DNA from: Myxococcales bacterium
Lineage (GTDB): Bacteria; Myxococcota; UBA796; SXON01
Length of the DNA stretch: 64,000 nucleotides
Direction: 5' to 3'
NCBI GenBank assembly: GCA_009692585.1
Contig: SHYX01000012.1
Span: 40,014-104,013 of the forward strand
Positions 24,382-33,396 of this stretch are shown here, piece after piece. The position numbers and the translations under genes are program-made. Position 1 is the stretch's first letter, and each line of letters begins with the position of its first letter. Below the pieces are notes generated by a model, which worked only from the letters and a program-made list of their open reading frames with translations, made no database searches and was not told where the DNA came from.

Positions 24382-24510
24382 TCATCCGGCGTCGTCGTCG
24401 TCGATGCAGACGACCGGCCGAGACGGGGCCGGCGGCTCGGCGTACAGCTCCTTCGGCGCGGGCGCGCGCGCGGTCGCCACGAGCAGCGCTTCCTGCTTTT
24501 CGTCCAGCAT
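24382..24510 (-). CDS. Small acidic peptide, 42 residues
   Basis: An ATG (24508-24510) is preceded by GGAGAGAGG, a strong ribosome-binding site. The peptide begins M-L-D-E-K-Q-E-A-L-L-V-A-T-A-R-A-P, has a Pro/Glu-rich middle with K-E-L-Y-A-E-P, and ends V-V-C-I-D-D-D-D-A-G. It lies directly upstream of the 51-bp repeat on the same strand, but the repeat's minus-strand reading is in another frame. It shares about 70 bases of divergent promoter space with the plus-strand gene at 24579. The function is unknown. The short charged leader followed by a Cys/Asn/Ser-rich repeat is reminiscent of a precursor-peptide layout, but that is speculation. Confidence 0.45.
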   Translation of the reverse strand: MLDEKQEALLVATARAPAPKELYAEPPAPSRPVVCIDDDDAG

Positions 24511-24578
24511 CCTCTCTCCACCTGGGCGCGGGGGCGGTCTGTGATGCGACCGGCAGCTGAGTGGAGTAGCAGCCACGC

Positions 24579-25058
24579 ATGACCCTCTTGTTCGCCACGG
24601 CCCTCGCCGGCCAGTTCCGCCTCGACGACCCGGACGCCTCGCTGACCCGGGAGCAACACGAAGCGCTCCGCGCCCAGTCGATCGTCCTGTCCTTCGACGT
24701 GCACCTCACGGTCGATGACGCGCTGGTCACGCGCGGCTCGATGACCGAGGCGGCAACGATACAGACGCAGGGCGGGCAGGGTCTTGCCATCCTCTTGAAT
24801 CCCACCAACAAGAACGTCGCCGCCCACACCGGCACGCGTCTGGGCCTCGCCGAGGGCGACGACGAGCGCATCCGGACCGCGGGGGACGCCTCATTCGCGT
24901 CGGGCGCGTGGAGCATCGGACTGGCGCAGATGGTCACCGAAGCGGAGTCCTTGCGCCGCCAGCGCGCGGAGACCGAGTTCTTCAGGCGGGTGATCCTGGG
25001 CACCGCGATCGGGGCGAGCCTGGGGATCCTGGTGGCGGTGCTGCGGCGGCGGCGGTGA
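24579..25058 (+). CDS. Small membrane-associated protein of unknown function
   Basis: 159 residues. It begins with a short hydrophobic segment (M-T-L-L-F-A-T-A-L-A-G) that may be a signal peptide. A soluble central part follows, with D-D-A-L-V-T-R-G-S-M and a possible helical stretch. A transmembrane helix comes near residues 137-155 (V-I-L-G-T-A-I-G-A-S-L-G-I-L-V-A-V-L), ending in R-R-R-R, so the C-terminus is anchored with the basic tail in the cytoplasm. The arrangement resembles a minimal MYXO-CTERM or tail-anchored protein without the Cys motif. It is flanked by a divergent small gene and a convergent lipoprotein gene seven bases beyond its stop. Confidence 0.65.
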   Translation: MTLLFATALAGQFRLDDPDASLTREQHEALRAQSIVLSFDVHLTVDDALVTRGSMTEAATIQTQGGQGLAILLNPTNKNVAAHTGTRLGLAEGDDERIRTAGDASFASGAWSIGLAQMVTEAESLRRQRAETEFFRRVILGTAIGASLGILVAVLRRRR

Positions 25059-25064
25059 CCCCCC

Positions 25065-26378
25065 TCAATCCACGCCCGGCACCCCGTCCAGACGCACCAA
25101 GGTTCCTGGCCGCGTAAGCCAGATCGACCCGGCGCCGTCGGCCGCGAGCTGCTGCACCGGACCACCGAGCGCCGGCTGGGCGTCGAGCGCAGTCATCACA
25201 TCGGTCGCGACATCAAGTACGTACAACCCCTCCGCGGCCCCGATGAACACGGTGTCGTCATCGATGGCGCGCACCGCGAGCGCGGCGGTGGGCGTGTCGT
25301 ACAGGGTGGTGACGCTGGCGCCGGCGATGTCGCTGACGTCGACCCGCGCCAGTCCGTACAACGACGAGGCCAGCCACACGTGGCCGGCCGCGGCATCGGC
25401 GTCGACGATCGAGACCGGCGCGTCGGCCTCGACCGGCCAGGGCACCCAGTACTCGAAGAGGTCGGCGCTGGAGCTGAGGCTGCCGTCGTTGGAGTACCGC
25501 CAGCGCCCCAGCTGGTACTCGTCGCCGGACCAGACGTCGCCCTCGGGGGTGAAGGCCAGGCCCCGGGTGGCGCCGTGCGGGTGGCGCGGGTGGGCGTGCT
25601 CCGCGTAGACCGCGAGGTCGGCGTCCCAGAGGCAGGCGCCCTCGTTCATGCCCATCCACACGTCCCCGACGCCGACCCCGAAGGGCTGCTGACGGATCCG
25701 GTAACCGGCGGTCTGCTCGGTGCCGACGTCGTAGTCGATGAGCGCGAGGAGCGTGAGGGTGCCGTCGGCGCCGACCGAGAAGTGCTCGCCCTGCTGGTCG
25801 ACGGTGCCGACCTCGCCCACCCAGATCGAGCCGTCGCCGGCGGCGAGGACCGCGCGCGGCGAGGAGGTCAACAGCCCATCCGCGGTCCCGTAGAGCCGGC
25901 TGGTCTCTGTGGCCGGGTCCAGGTGCAGGAGTCCGACGCTGCTCGCCGCCCAGACCGACCCGTCGGGTGCGACCGACAGCCCGTACCAGGCGGCGGCGAC
26001 CGGCACCAGCGCGCTCACATCGAAGGAGACGGGCGCCGCCGGCGCCTGCCCGGTATCTCCGGTGTCGCCGGTGTCGCCGGTGTCGCCGGTGTCGGCGGCG
26101 GTGTCGGCGGCGGTGTCGGCGGCGGTGTCGGCGGCGGTGTCGGCGGCGGTGTCGGCGGCGGTGTCGGCGGCGTCGGTGTCGACAACCGGGTCCGGCACGC
26201 AGAGCCCTTCGCCGTCTCGGTGCAATTCCGACTCGCACTCGCCCGAAGAGCAGCCCGCGAGGAGCAGCGCCAACAGCCCCGTCAGCGCGCCCGCGCCGAC
26301 CCCACCGCGCGCCGAACGATCGTTGCGCATACGACGACCGACCCCGCCAGGACGTTGTCTTGCGCCCATGTTCGTCAC
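25065..26378 (-). CDS. Lipoprotein with Asp-Thr repeat linker and beta-propeller
   Basis: 437 residues if the GTG at 26376-26378, which overlaps the upstream stop, is used; an ATG three codons later is possible. An Arg-rich n-region leads to a hydrophobic stretch and lipobox L-L-A-G-C. A linker built from A-D-T-A repeats and D-T-G repeats follows; it is encoded by 12-bp and 9-bp tandem repeats. The rest is a beta-propeller of the ligand-sensing or SMP-30/two-component-propeller style, with S-V-A-P-D-G-S-V-W-A-A-S, A-A-G-D-G-S-I-W-V-G and F-T-P-E-G-D-V-W-S-G blades. It is probably an outer-membrane surface lipoprotein. The ligand is unknown. It is translationally coupled to the small lipoprotein before it. 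Confidence 0.78.
   Translation of the reverse strand: MTNMGARQRPGGVGRRMRNDRSARGGVGAGALTGLLALLLAGCSSGECESELHRDGEGLCVPDPVVDTDAADTAADTAADTAADTAADTAADTAADTGDTGDTGDTGDTGQAPAAPVSFDVSALVPVAAAWYGLSVAPDGSVWAASSVGLLHLDPATETSRLYGTADGLLTSSPRAVLAAGDGSIWVGEVGTVDQQGEHFSVGADGTLTLLALIDYDVGTEQTAGYRIRQQPFGVGVGDVWMGMNEGACLWDADLAVYAEHAHPRHPHGATRGLAFTPEGDVWSGDEYQLGRWRYSNDGSLSSSADLFEYWVPWPVEADAPVSIVDADAAAGHVWLASSLYGLARVDVSDIAGASVTTLYDTPTAALAVRAIDDDTVFIGAAEGLYVLDVATDVMTALDAQPALGGPVQQLAADGAGSIWLTRPGTLVRLDGVPGVD
26089..26172. repeat. 12-bp tandem repeat, seven units
   Basis: GTGTCGGCGGCG is repeated at 26089, 26101, 26113, 26125, 26137, 26149 and 26161, preceded by 9-bp GTGTCGCCG units from 26062. On the minus strand it encodes the Ala-Asp-Thr linker of the lipoprotein. 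Such repeats commonly change in copy number. Confidence 0.9.
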
Positions 26379-26761
26379 TGGACCTCCACCCGGATGGAGT
26401 GCTGCACCGGGTCCATCGCCAGTTCGTCCGTGCACGTGTCTTCGACCTGGGCACGGATGGTCCACCGCCCAACCTCAGCCGGGGTCCACGACTCCACGGC
26501 GTTGGTGCCGATGTTTTCGTCGTCGGAGGCGCCGTCCAAAAAGACGTTCCACAGCAGGCGCAGTGCCTCGGCGGCATCCACCTCGGACGCCGCCTCCATC
26601 GTAAGCGCGATCGGCTGGTCGACGGGGAACACCGTGCTCGAAGCGGGCGCAGTGATCTCGATCGTGGGGCCGACGATGCACCCGGCCGGTCTGTCGTCGC
26701 TGTCGGCAGAGTCGGTGACGGCGCTGTCGCAGGCGAGGATCAGGGTCAGGAGCATGACCAT
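26375..26761 (-). CDS. Small lipoprotein with Ig-like domain
   Basis: 128 residues. The signal peptide M-V-M-L-L-T-L-I-L-A-C has a lipobox L-I-L-A-C. After an acidic linker (S-D-S-A-D-S-D-D), the remaining 100 residues have the strand pattern of a PKD/Ig-like domain: T-I-E-I-T-A-P-A-S, P-I-A-L-T-M-E-A, then G-R-W-T-I-R-A-Q-V-E-D. Three Cys follow the lipid-modified one and the domain may be disulphide-bonded. The stop overlaps the start of the propeller lipoprotein, which suggests the two work together at the surface. It is divergent from the transhydrogenase operon, with about 64 bases between. Confidence 0.7.
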   Translation of the reverse strand: MVMLLTLILACDSAVTDSADSDDRPAGCIVGPTIEITAPASSTVFPVDQPIALTMEAASEVDAAEALRLLWNVFLDGASDDENIGTNAVESWTPAEVGRWTIRAQVEDTCTDELAMDPVQHSIRVEVQ

Positions 26762-26825
26762 TGCTTAACGTCGCCCCATTGACAACCGCGCGCGAAGTGG
26801 AAAGATGCGCGCGCCGGAGTGGACG

Positions 26826-27959
26826 ATGCGGATTGGTGTTGTGCGGGAGACCCGGAGCGACGAACGACGCGTCGCCGCCACTCCCGAGACGGTGAAGAAG
26901 CTCAAGGACAAAGGCCACGAGCTGCTTGTCGAGCGTGAAGCTGGACTTTCCAGCTCCATCCCCGACGCGGACTACACGGCGGCGGGGGCCCACCTCGTCG
27001 AAGGGGAGCACGCGTGGGCGGCGGAGCTGGTGCTCAAGGTGCAGCGGCCCGTCGGCCGGGCGGGCGGGCATGAGGCCAGTCGGCTGGCCTCTGGCGCCAT
27101 GCTGTGCAGCTTCGTGTACCCGGGCGACGACCCCGAACTCAACGAGCTGCTCGCCGCGAAGAAGGCCACCGTGCTGGCCATGGAGGCGGTGCCCCGCATC
27201 TCCCGCGCCCAGTCGATGGACGCGCTCTCGGCGATGGCGAACATCGCCGGCTACCGGGCGGTGCTGGAAGCCGCGAACCTGTTCCCGCGGTATCTGCCCC
27301 TGTTGATGACCGCCGCCGGGCGCATCCCGCCGGCACAGGTTCTTGTCGTCGGCGCCGGGGTCGCAGGGCTCTCGGCCATCGCGACCGCAAAACGTCTCGG
27401 CGCGGTGGTGAAGGCCTTCGACACCCGCCCCGCCGTCCGCGATCAGGTCAAAAGCGTCGGGGGCGAATTCCTGCAACTGGAGCTGGAGGCGGGCGCCGAA
27501 GACAAAGGCGGCTACGCCCGCGCCGCCAGCGATGACCAGCTCCTGAAGATTCGCACGTTGCTGCACGAACACGGGGTCCAGAGCGACATCATCATCACCA
27601 CCGCGCTGGTCGGCGGAAAGACCGCGCCCCGGCTCCTCGGCGCCGAGACCGTCCGCGCGATGCGCCCCGGGAGCGTGGTCGTCGACCTCGCGGTCGAAGG
27701 CGGGGGCAACTGCGAGCTGACCGAACGTGGCGCCGCCATTCAAGTCAACGGCGTTTGGGTGCTCGGCTACACCAACCTCGCGGGGCGCATGCCCTTCGAC
27801 GCGAGCCGCCTGTACGCGCGCACGGTGCTGAACTTGTTGACCCACATGCATGGCAAGGAGGGCTTCGCGCTCGACCTGGCCGATGAGATCACCGGCCCCG
27901 TGGTGCTGATGCACCAGGGCGAGGCGCGCGTCGACGCCATGAAGGGAGGAGCGGTCTGA
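26826..27959 (+). CDS. pntAA: NAD(P) transhydrogenase alpha subunit, soluble part
   Basis: 377 residues. It is the NAD(H)-binding dI component of the proton-translocating transhydrogenase, which uses the proton gradient to reduce NADP+ with NADH. It starts M-R-I-G-V-V-R-E-T and carries P-x-T, then the [10 protein letters not shown] and [10 protein letters not shown] motifs. The Rossmann motif [11 protein letters not shown] lies near 172-182. The ATG at 26826 is preferred, with GGAG upstream; an in-frame ATG lies seven codons earlier. It ends with TGATG, so the next gene's ATG shares its last base. The membrane part is a separate gene, the three-subunit form known from Rhodospirillum. Confidence 0.94.
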   Translation: MRIGVVRETRSDERRVAATPETVKKLKDKGHELLVEREAGLSSSIPDADYTAAGAHLVEGEHAWAAELVLKVQRPVGRAGGHEASRLASGAMLCSFVYPGDDPELNELLAAKKATVLAMEAVPRISRAQSMDALSAMANIAGYRAVLEAANLFPRYLPLLMTAAGRIPPAQVLVVGAGVAGLSAIATAKRLGAVVKAFDTRPAVRDQVKSVGGEFLQLELEAGAEDKGGYARAASDDQLLKIRTLLHEHGVQSDIIITTALVGGKTAPRLLGAETVRAMRPGSVVVDLAVEGGGNCELTERGAAIQVNGVWVLGYTNLAGRMPFDASRLYARTVLNLLTHMHGKEGFALDLADEITGPVVLMHQGEARVDAMKGGAV

Positions 27960-28237
27960 TGGAAGCGTTCATTCAACACCTCACGGTCTTCGTGTTGGCC
28001 TGTTTCGTCGGGTACCAGGTGGTCTGGAAGGTCACGCCGGCCCTGCACACCCCGCTGATGAGCGTCACCAACGCCATCTCCGGGATCATCGTCGTCGGGG
28101 CCATGGTGTCGCTGTCGCCGGAGCTGACCTCCGCGCAGACCATCCTCGGCTGCATCGCGATCTTCGTCGCCTCGATCAACGTCGCGGGCGGCTTCCTGGT
28201 GACCCAACGCATGCTCAGCATGTTCCGGAAGAAGTAG
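27959..28237 (+). CDS. pntAB: NAD(P) transhydrogenase alpha subunit, membrane part
   Basis: 92 residues, about the usual length of PntAB. It has three predicted transmembrane helices. The first is preceded by [11 protein letters not shown]. The conserved segment [13 protein letters not shown] and the ending [13 protein letters not shown] are diagnostic. It forms the proton channel with PntB. The ATG overlaps the pntAA stop by one base, and pntB starts immediately after its stop, so the three genes form one coupled operon. Confidence 0.93.
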   Translation: MEAFIQHLTVFVLACFVGYQVVWKVTPALHTPLMSVTNAISGIIVVGAMVSLSPELTSAQTILGCIAIFVASINVAGGFLVTQRMLSMFRKK

Positions 28238-29647
28238 ATGGTCGCGCTCGCCTACCTCGTCAGCGCCATCTGTTTTGTCCTCTCGCTGGGGGGCCTCGCG
28301 TCGCCGTCGAGCGCCCGGCGGGGCAACTCCCTGGGCATCGCGGGCATGGGGGTCGCCGTCGTCGCGACGGTCTACCTCGCGTTCTCCAAGGGCACCGCGT
28401 CGCCCGAGTCGCTGGCCGCCGCCGCGATCGCGCTCATCGCCGGGGGGACCATCGGCGCCGTGCTCGCAAAACAGGTCGCGATGACGGCGATGCCCGAGCT
28501 GGTCGCCATCCTCCACAGCTTCGTCGGCATCGCTGCCGCGTTCGTCGGCATCGCGGGCTTCCTGGAGCACCCTCACGGTGAGCTCGATGGGGCCCGGATC
28601 GTACACCTGGTCGAGTGTTACCTCGGCGTCATCATCGGCTCGCTCACCTTCACCGGCTCGATCGTGGCGTTCGGGAAGCTCAAGGAGCTGATCAAGAGCA
28701 AGGCGCTGGTGTTCCCGATGCGGCACGGGCTGAACCTGGCCCTGTTGTTGCTGACCATCGGGCTCGGCGGCTGTTTCGTGACCACGCAGGAGATGTGGCC
28801 CCTGTTGGCCGGGACCGTGAGCTTCGGCGTGCTCGGCGTGCTCCTGGTCATGGGCATCGGCGGCGCCGACATGCCGGTCGTGGTCTCGATGCTCAACAGC
28901 TACTCGGGTTGGGCGGCCTCGGCGACGGGCTTCCTGCTCGGCAACGACCTGCTCATCATCGTCGGCGCGCTGGTCGGCAGTTCGGGGGCGATCCTCAGCT
29001 ACATCATGTGCAAGGCCATGAATCGCTCGTTCGTCAGCGTCATCCTCGGTGGCTTCGGCGCCGAGGTCGGGGGGCCGGACGACCGTGCGGAGGCCTTCGC
29101 GGCCAAGGGTGTCAATCGGGCCGGTCCCGCCGACGTCGCGGAGCTGATGCTCGGCGCGCGCAGCATCATCATGGTGCCCGGCTACGGCATGGCTGTCGCC
29201 CAGGCCCAGCACAACGTCCGCGAGCTGACCGAGCTGCTCCAGAAGAAGGGCATCACCGTGCGCTTCGCGATCCACCCGGTCGCCGGCCGCCTCCCGGGAC
29301 ATATGAACGTGCTGTTGGCCGAGGCGAACGTCCCGTACCCGATCGTGCTGGAGATGGACGAGATCAACTGCGACATGCCCGACACCGACGTGGTGCTCGT
29401 CCTCGGCGCCAACGACATCGTCAATCCCGACGCGCTCGAGAATCCGAAGTCCCCGCTCGCGGGAATGCCCGTGCTCGAGGTGTGGCGGGCGCAGACGGTC
29501 GTCGCCATCAAACGCTCGCTCAATCCGGGCTTCGCGGGCATCGACAACCCGCTGTACTACAAGGACAACACCCTGATGTTGTTCGGCGACGCGCGCAAGA
29601 TGGTCGAGGCGCTGGTCAGCGCGGTCAAGGGCGGCGGGGGGCACTAG
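28238..29647 (+). CDS. pntB: NAD(P) transhydrogenase beta subunit
   Basis: 469 residues. The first 260 or so form about nine transmembrane helices, including the conserved [12 protein letters not shown] and [15 protein letters not shown]. The C-terminal NADP-binding domain has [32 protein letters not shown] and a closing [18 protein letters not shown]. All signature positions are intact. The gene follows the pntAB stop with no gap. The next gene is convergent, four bases beyond the stop. Confidence 0.96.
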   Translation: MVALAYLVSAICFVLSLGGLASPSSARRGNSLGIAGMGVAVVATVYLAFSKGTASPESLAAAAIALIAGGTIGAVLAKQVAMTAMPELVAILHSFVGIAAAFVGIAGFLEHPHGELDGARIVHLVECYLGVIIGSLTFTGSIVAFGKLKELIKSKALVFPMRHGLNLALLLLTIGLGGCFVTTQEMWPLLAGTVSFGVLGVLLVMGIGGADMPVVVSMLNSYSGWAASATGFLLGNDLLIIVGALVGSSGAILSYIMCKAMNRSFVSVILGGFGAEVGGPDDRAEAFAAKGVNRAGPADVAELMLGARSIIMVPGYGMAVAQAQHNVRELTELLQKKGITVRFAIHPVAGRLPGHMNVLLAEANVPYPIVLEMDEINCDMPDTDVVLVLGANDIVNPDALENPKSPLAGMPVLEVWRAQTVVAIKRSLNPGFAGIDNPLYYKDNTLMLFGDARKMVEALVSAVKGGGGH

Positions 29648-29651
29648 CCAA

Positions 29652-30716
29652 TCACGGCCGCCGCCACGCCACCATCAGGTCCACGACCCGCCCGTAGCTG
29701 TGGTGGCCGTCGGTGACGCCGTTGGAGCGTAGGTACGCGTGGTTCACCCGCTCGCCCGCCGCCTGGGCGACGCCCTCGTGCGCCGTCTGCCAGGCCCGCT
29801 TCACCGTGAGGTCGCGCTCGACCGCCGCGCTGCGCCTCGCCCAGACGTCCGCCGCGCCATCGGAATCCACCTCGCGCCACGCCTGGATCACATACGACGC
29901 CCCGGCCAGCGCGGCGCTGTACGCGAAGTCGGGATCGCCCCGCTCCAGGCCCACCAGGAACGCGACGAAGTTCGCCTCGTCCTCGCGGGCCACCCCGCGC
30001 TGGTGCGCCAGCTCGTGGCACACGTTGAACGGGATGGAGCTTTCCGGTACGGCGATGTTCACGTGCGGCTCTCCGGTGAACGGGATGTAGATCCCCCCGA
30101 TGCCCAGGTAGGACACGAGCGCCGAGCCGAGAATCGGCTTCGGCGAGGCGTACCGGCCCCGCAACATCGGCCACGTCTCGCCGGCGGCCGCCATGAGCGA
30201 CTCTCCGCGAGCCAGCGCGTCCGCGACCCCGGCGTGCAGCATGAACGCCCCCTCGGCGTCCTCGGCCACCCCCTGCCGACGCTCGTTCATGTCGTCGACG
30301 GCCCACTCCGCGAGCGCGGCGACCTCGTCCGCAGTCGCCCGCTCGCTCGAGAAGTGGAGGGTGCGCGCCAGCGGCTCGCGGCGGTAGTTGAGCCCCCATA
30401 GGCCCACGAAGACCGCGTACCCGAACGACGCGACGGCCAGCACGCTCGGCACGCCCCTCACCAGCCACGCGCGGCGCTCTGGCCGCCGCAAACGTCGCCC
30501 CAACCCCCCGATGAGCGCGGCGGCCACGACGAGCCCGCCCACCTGCGCAACCGAGAAGGGCACGAGCCCGGTGATCGAGCCGACTCCCGCGGCGAAGGCC
30601 CGCGTCCACCCCAACGCGAAGTTTGGTTCGACCCACGCCGGCTGCGCAATCTGGGTCAAGGCCCAGGCCACCGGGCCGCTGACCAGGGCCACGCCGATGG
30701 ACACCCGACATCGCAC
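29652..30716 (-). CDS. DUF3810-type membrane protein with HExxH zinc site
   Basis: 354 residues from a GTG (30714-30716) two bases beyond the upstream stop. Three N-terminal hydrophobic segments (about 5-25, 45-75, 88-108) anchor it. The soluble part holds I-P-F-N-V-C-H234-E235-L-A-H238-Q-R-G and, nine residues on, E247-A-N-F, the gluzincin-like pattern of two His and a downstream Glu. W-G-L-N-Y-R-R-E-P and Y-L-G-I-G-G-I-Y-I-P-F are DUF3810 family marks. It is a predicted membrane-bound metalloprotease of unknown substrate. It pairs with the lipoprotein upstream, and the two stops and starts nearly touch. Confidence 0.78.
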   Translation of the reverse strand: MRCRVSIGVALVSGPVAWALTQIAQPAWVEPNFALGWTRAFAAGVGSITGLVPFSVAQVGGLVVAAALIGGLGRRLRRPERRAWLVRGVPSVLAVASFGYAVFVGLWGLNYRREPLARTLHFSSERATADEVAALAEWAVDDMNERRQGVAEDAEGAFMLHAGVADALARGESLMAAAGETWPMLRGRYASPKPILGSALVSYLGIGGIYIPFTGEPHVNIAVPESSIPFNVCHELAHQRGVAREDEANFVAFLVGLERGDPDFAYSAALAGASYVIQAWREVDSDGAADVWARRSAAVERDLTVKRAWQTAHEGVAQAAGERVNHAYLRSNGVTDGHHSYGRVVDLMVAWRRP

Positions 30717-30718
30717 GC

Positions 30719-31591
30719 TCACCCGGGAGGTACCGGCGCCGACACGGGCGTTACCGGCGCCGCCGCCGGCACCAAATCGGGCCCACCCCGTTCGGCTTTC
30801 ACCGCCGCCAGCGCCTCGGCGAAGGCCGGCTCCAGCAGAAGCATGTAGAGGATCACGTCGCGCCGTGCGTCCTGGAAGTAGGGGCCGGCGAGTTTTTCGG
30901 GCTCCGGCGACCAGAGTCCACCGATGTTCAGGTGATCCTCGCCGGGGTCGTAGGTGGAACGCGTCAGCGTCCCGAACTCTCCCGCGACGTAGACAGTACC
31001 GACCAGTTCGTGAAAGTCGCCGGGATTCGCCCAGGGGTCCAACCGGTGGCGGAGCGCGAAGATGGCGTCGGCGAAGTACACGTCCTGCTTCTGGCTGAGC
31101 GTACCGAGGAAGGTCTGCTCCAGGTCGAGGATCGTGCGGACCGACTCGGAACGAAGGTCCAGAAGTTCGCGTTCGCGCCGGTCCACCGCGTCCAACTTCG
31201 CGCCGATGGCCGCCAGGGCCGCGTCGTCCGCGCCCGCGTCCATCGCGCGCCACAGTTCGTCGTAGACTGCACCGACCTCGGGCTCGTACTGGGCGACGAT
31301 CTCGGCGTTGCGAGCCGCGACCGCCGTGCGCTCGCGCTGGGTCGCACCGTGGAGTTCCTCGAGGAGGCCGATCTGATACAAGTCGAATGCCATCTCGCGG
31401 AAGAATATCCGGAGCCGGACGCGCTGCTCCTGGGTCTGGACCGCCGGAAGGAAGGCGTAGTCGTATAAGCGCCGGTACAACGGCGGTGTTTCGGCGCGCG
31501 CGAGGTCGGCCGCTGCGGCCGCTTGCGACGGAGGCAGCTCCGGAGGGATCACACAGCCCCCGAGGAGCACGACCATCACCAGTGAGCGCAT
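30719..31591 (-). CDS. Coiled-coil lipoprotein of unknown function
   Basis: 290 residues. The signal peptide M-R-S-L-V-M-V-V-L-L-G-G-C has a lipobox ending at Cys13. The mature part is helical and charged: K-L-D-A-V-D-R-R-E-R-E-L-L-D-L-R-S-E and Q-R-E-R-T-A-V-A-A-R-N-A-E suggest a coiled coil between residues 85 and 165. An aromatic-rich segment with W-S-P-E-P-E-K-L-A-G-P-Y-F follows, then an Ala/Pro/Val tail. The family is unknown. It is the first gene before the DUF3810 protease-like gene and is divergent from the membrane-protein pair at 31627, with 35 bases between. Confidence 0.68.
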   Translation of the reverse strand: MRSLVMVVLLGGCVIPPELPPSQAAAAADLARAETPPLYRRLYDYAFLPAVQTQEQRVRLRIFFREMAFDLYQIGLLEELHGATQRERTAVAARNAEIVAQYEPEVGAVYDELWRAMDAGADDAALAAIGAKLDAVDRRERELLDLRSESVRTILDLEQTFLGTLSQKQDVYFADAIFALRHRLDPWANPGDFHELVGTVYVAGEFGTLTRSTYDPGEDHLNIGGLWSPEPEKLAGPYFQDARRDVILYMLLLEPAFAEALAAVKAERGGPDLVPAAAPVTPVSAPVPPG

Positions 31592-31626
31592 CCCCCGAAT
31601 GTACTCCGTCGGCTACGCTCCCCGGG

Positions 31627-33396
31627 ATGCGCTTCGGTCTCCTCGCCACCTTTGGGCTCGCCGTCATCGTGACCTGGCCCATGGCGATCGACCCGACCGG
31701 GGGCCTGCTCGGCCACCCGGGCAACGACGTCTGGAACCATGTGTGGGGCTTCTGGTGGGTGGGCGAGGAACTCCGGGCGGGTCATGTCCCGCTCATCACC
31801 GACCTGTTGAGGTTCCCCGGGACGAGCAAGCTGTTCTTCATCGACACCTTCGGCGCGCTGTGGACCCTACCGGTGCAACGGGCGTTCGGTCCGGTGGCGG
31901 CCTACAACCTTGCCTGTTTCGTCGGCTTCTGGCTGAGCGGGTTCGCCAGTTGGCTCCTGTGCCGGCACGTGTGCGAGGGACGCTTCGGCGCCGGCGACCA
32001 ACCGGCGCTGGTGGGCGCCACCGCCTTCATGCTCGGCCCTCACCTCGTGGCCCAAGCCTACAACGGCATCAGCGAGACGCTCACCGCCGGGACCTTCGCG
32101 CTGGCCATCTGGACCTTCGTACGCCTCCTGGAGCGCCCCACCCTGCTGGCAGGGCTCGCGGCCGCCGCGGCGGGCGCCTTGTGCATGGTGTCCAACGCGT
32201 ACTACGGGCTGTTCGCGGCGCTGGGCGCGGTGGTACTCACGATCACCACAGTTGCGGGCCGATGGGAGCAGGTACACTGGCGGGGGCTCCCCGCTCCAAT
32301 CGTGGTCGGAGCGGCCATCGCCGCGGCGCTGGTGGCGCCGAGCCTGTGGTTGTTGTCGGAGTCGCTGGAAGGGCCATCGGCCATCGTCAATCGCGACCCC
32401 CAGTTCGTATGGCGCTCGCTGATCAGCCACAACATCACCGACCTGGTGTCGGTGTTCCGCCCCGGCCGCACCTACAGCCCCGACCTCAAGGCGGAACACG
32501 GCGAAGACCTGCTCATCGTGACCTACGTCGGCTGGGTGACGATGGCCCTCGCGGGCTTTGGGCTCTGGTCACTGCGGCGCGGGCGGGACCGCTGGCCGTG
32601 GTTGGCCTGGACCGCGGTCTTCGGAAGTTTGATGCTCGGCCCCTACCTGTACGTCGGCGGCGAGTATCTCACGATCTCTGACCGCCGGATCCCGTTGCCC
32701 TTCCTCATCTTCTTCGATGCTTTTCCCATCTTCTCCCGCATCTCCCACCCCTTTCGCTTCGTGGTGCCCGTACAGCTGGGGCTCGCGGTGCTCGCGACGC
32801 TCGGCGCGCGCCGCCTGCCGTGGGTGTGGGGCCTTCGGGGGGCCGGCGCGCTTCTGGCCGTGGAGCTGTTGCTCCTGTCTCCGGCGCCGTGGCCGATCGC
32901 ACGCTCACCTACAGAAATACCAGAATCAACCACGATCATGGGCGACGATCCGGAAGCCGGCGCCGTGCTCGATCTGCCGATGGGGCTGCCGAACCTGGAG
33001 CGGGCGATCTACAACTACTGGCAGATTGCCCACGCGCGCCCCAGCCCCTACTCGCTCAACGAGCCGAATCCGGAGGTCCTCGAGCGCTCTCGCCTCGCGC
33101 GCGCCCTGCGCGTGGCCGAAGCGGGACGGCTGGACCGCCTGCCGCCTCAGCTCCCCGAACTCGACCTGGTGGTGTCCGGACGCGCGCTGGCCCGCCTCGG
33201 TGTGCGGTACGTCGTGATGCACGAACGCTTCTACCTCCGTGAGCGCGCTGCCAGCACCCTGGTATTGTTGCGCGTCGCCCTCGGCCCCGAAACCACCACC
33301 ACCGCCGACGGCGACCACCTCTGGCGGCTGAGCCCGCCCGCCCAGCAGCCGGTCGTCGCGACCGATACCGTCCCATCCGCGCCGGAGGCCCCGTGA
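31627..33396 (+). CDS. Multi-spanning membrane protein, glycosyltransferase-C-like (first of a tandem pair)
   Basis: 589 residues. About ten transmembrane helices occupy residues 5-430, followed by a soluble periplasmic-type domain. The first extracytoplasmic loop has the acidic, aromatic sequence P-G-N-D-V-W-N-H-V-W-G-F-W-W, in the position of the catalytic acidic motif of GT-C glycosyltransferases. The C-terminal domain has A-V-L-D-L-P-M-G and L-G-V-R-Y-V-V-M-H-E-R-F-Y-L-R, also seen in membrane glycan enzymes of the YfhO/ArnT type. The substrate is not inferable. The ATG at 31627 fits the first helix. The stop overlaps the start of a similar, longer gene, so the pair probably arose by duplication. 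Confidence 0.75.
   Translation: MRFGLLATFGLAVIVTWPMAIDPTGGLLGHPGNDVWNHVWGFWWVGEELRAGHVPLITDLLRFPGTSKLFFIDTFGALWTLPVQRAFGPVAAYNLACFVGFWLSGFASWLLCRHVCEGRFGAGDQPALVGATAFMLGPHLVAQAYNGISETLTAGTFALAIWTFVRLLERPTLLAGLAAAAAGALCMVSNAYYGLFAALGAVVLTITTVAGRWEQVHWRGLPAPIVVGAAIAAALVAPSLWLLSESLEGPSAIVNRDPQFVWRSLISHNITDLVSVFRPGRTYSPDLKAEHGEDLLIVTYVGWVTMALAGFGLWSLRRGRDRWPWLAWTAVFGSLMLGPYLYVGGEYLTISDRRIPLPFLIFFDAFPIFSRISHPFRFVVPVQLGLAVLATLGARRLPWVWGLRGAGALLAVELLLLSPAPWPIARSPTEIPESTTIMGDDPEAGAVLDLPMGLPNLERAIYNYWQIAHARPSPYSLNEPNPEVLERSRLARALRVAEAGRLDRLPPQLPELDLVVSGRALARLGVRYVVMHERFYLRERAASTLVLLRVALGPETTTTADGDHLWRLSPPAQQPVVATDTVPSAPEAP

Noticed and set aside
26062..26172. CRISPR-like short repeats
   Set aside because: Units are contiguous 9- and 12-mers without spacers and encode the Asp-Thr linker of a lipoprotein.
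27767..29644. 625-codon minus-strand frame opposite pntB
   Set aside because: pntB is unmistakable; the frame is its shadow.
29648..29651. Terminator between pntB and the DUF3810 gene
   Set aside because: Only four bases separate the two stops; no hairpin with T-run is visible.
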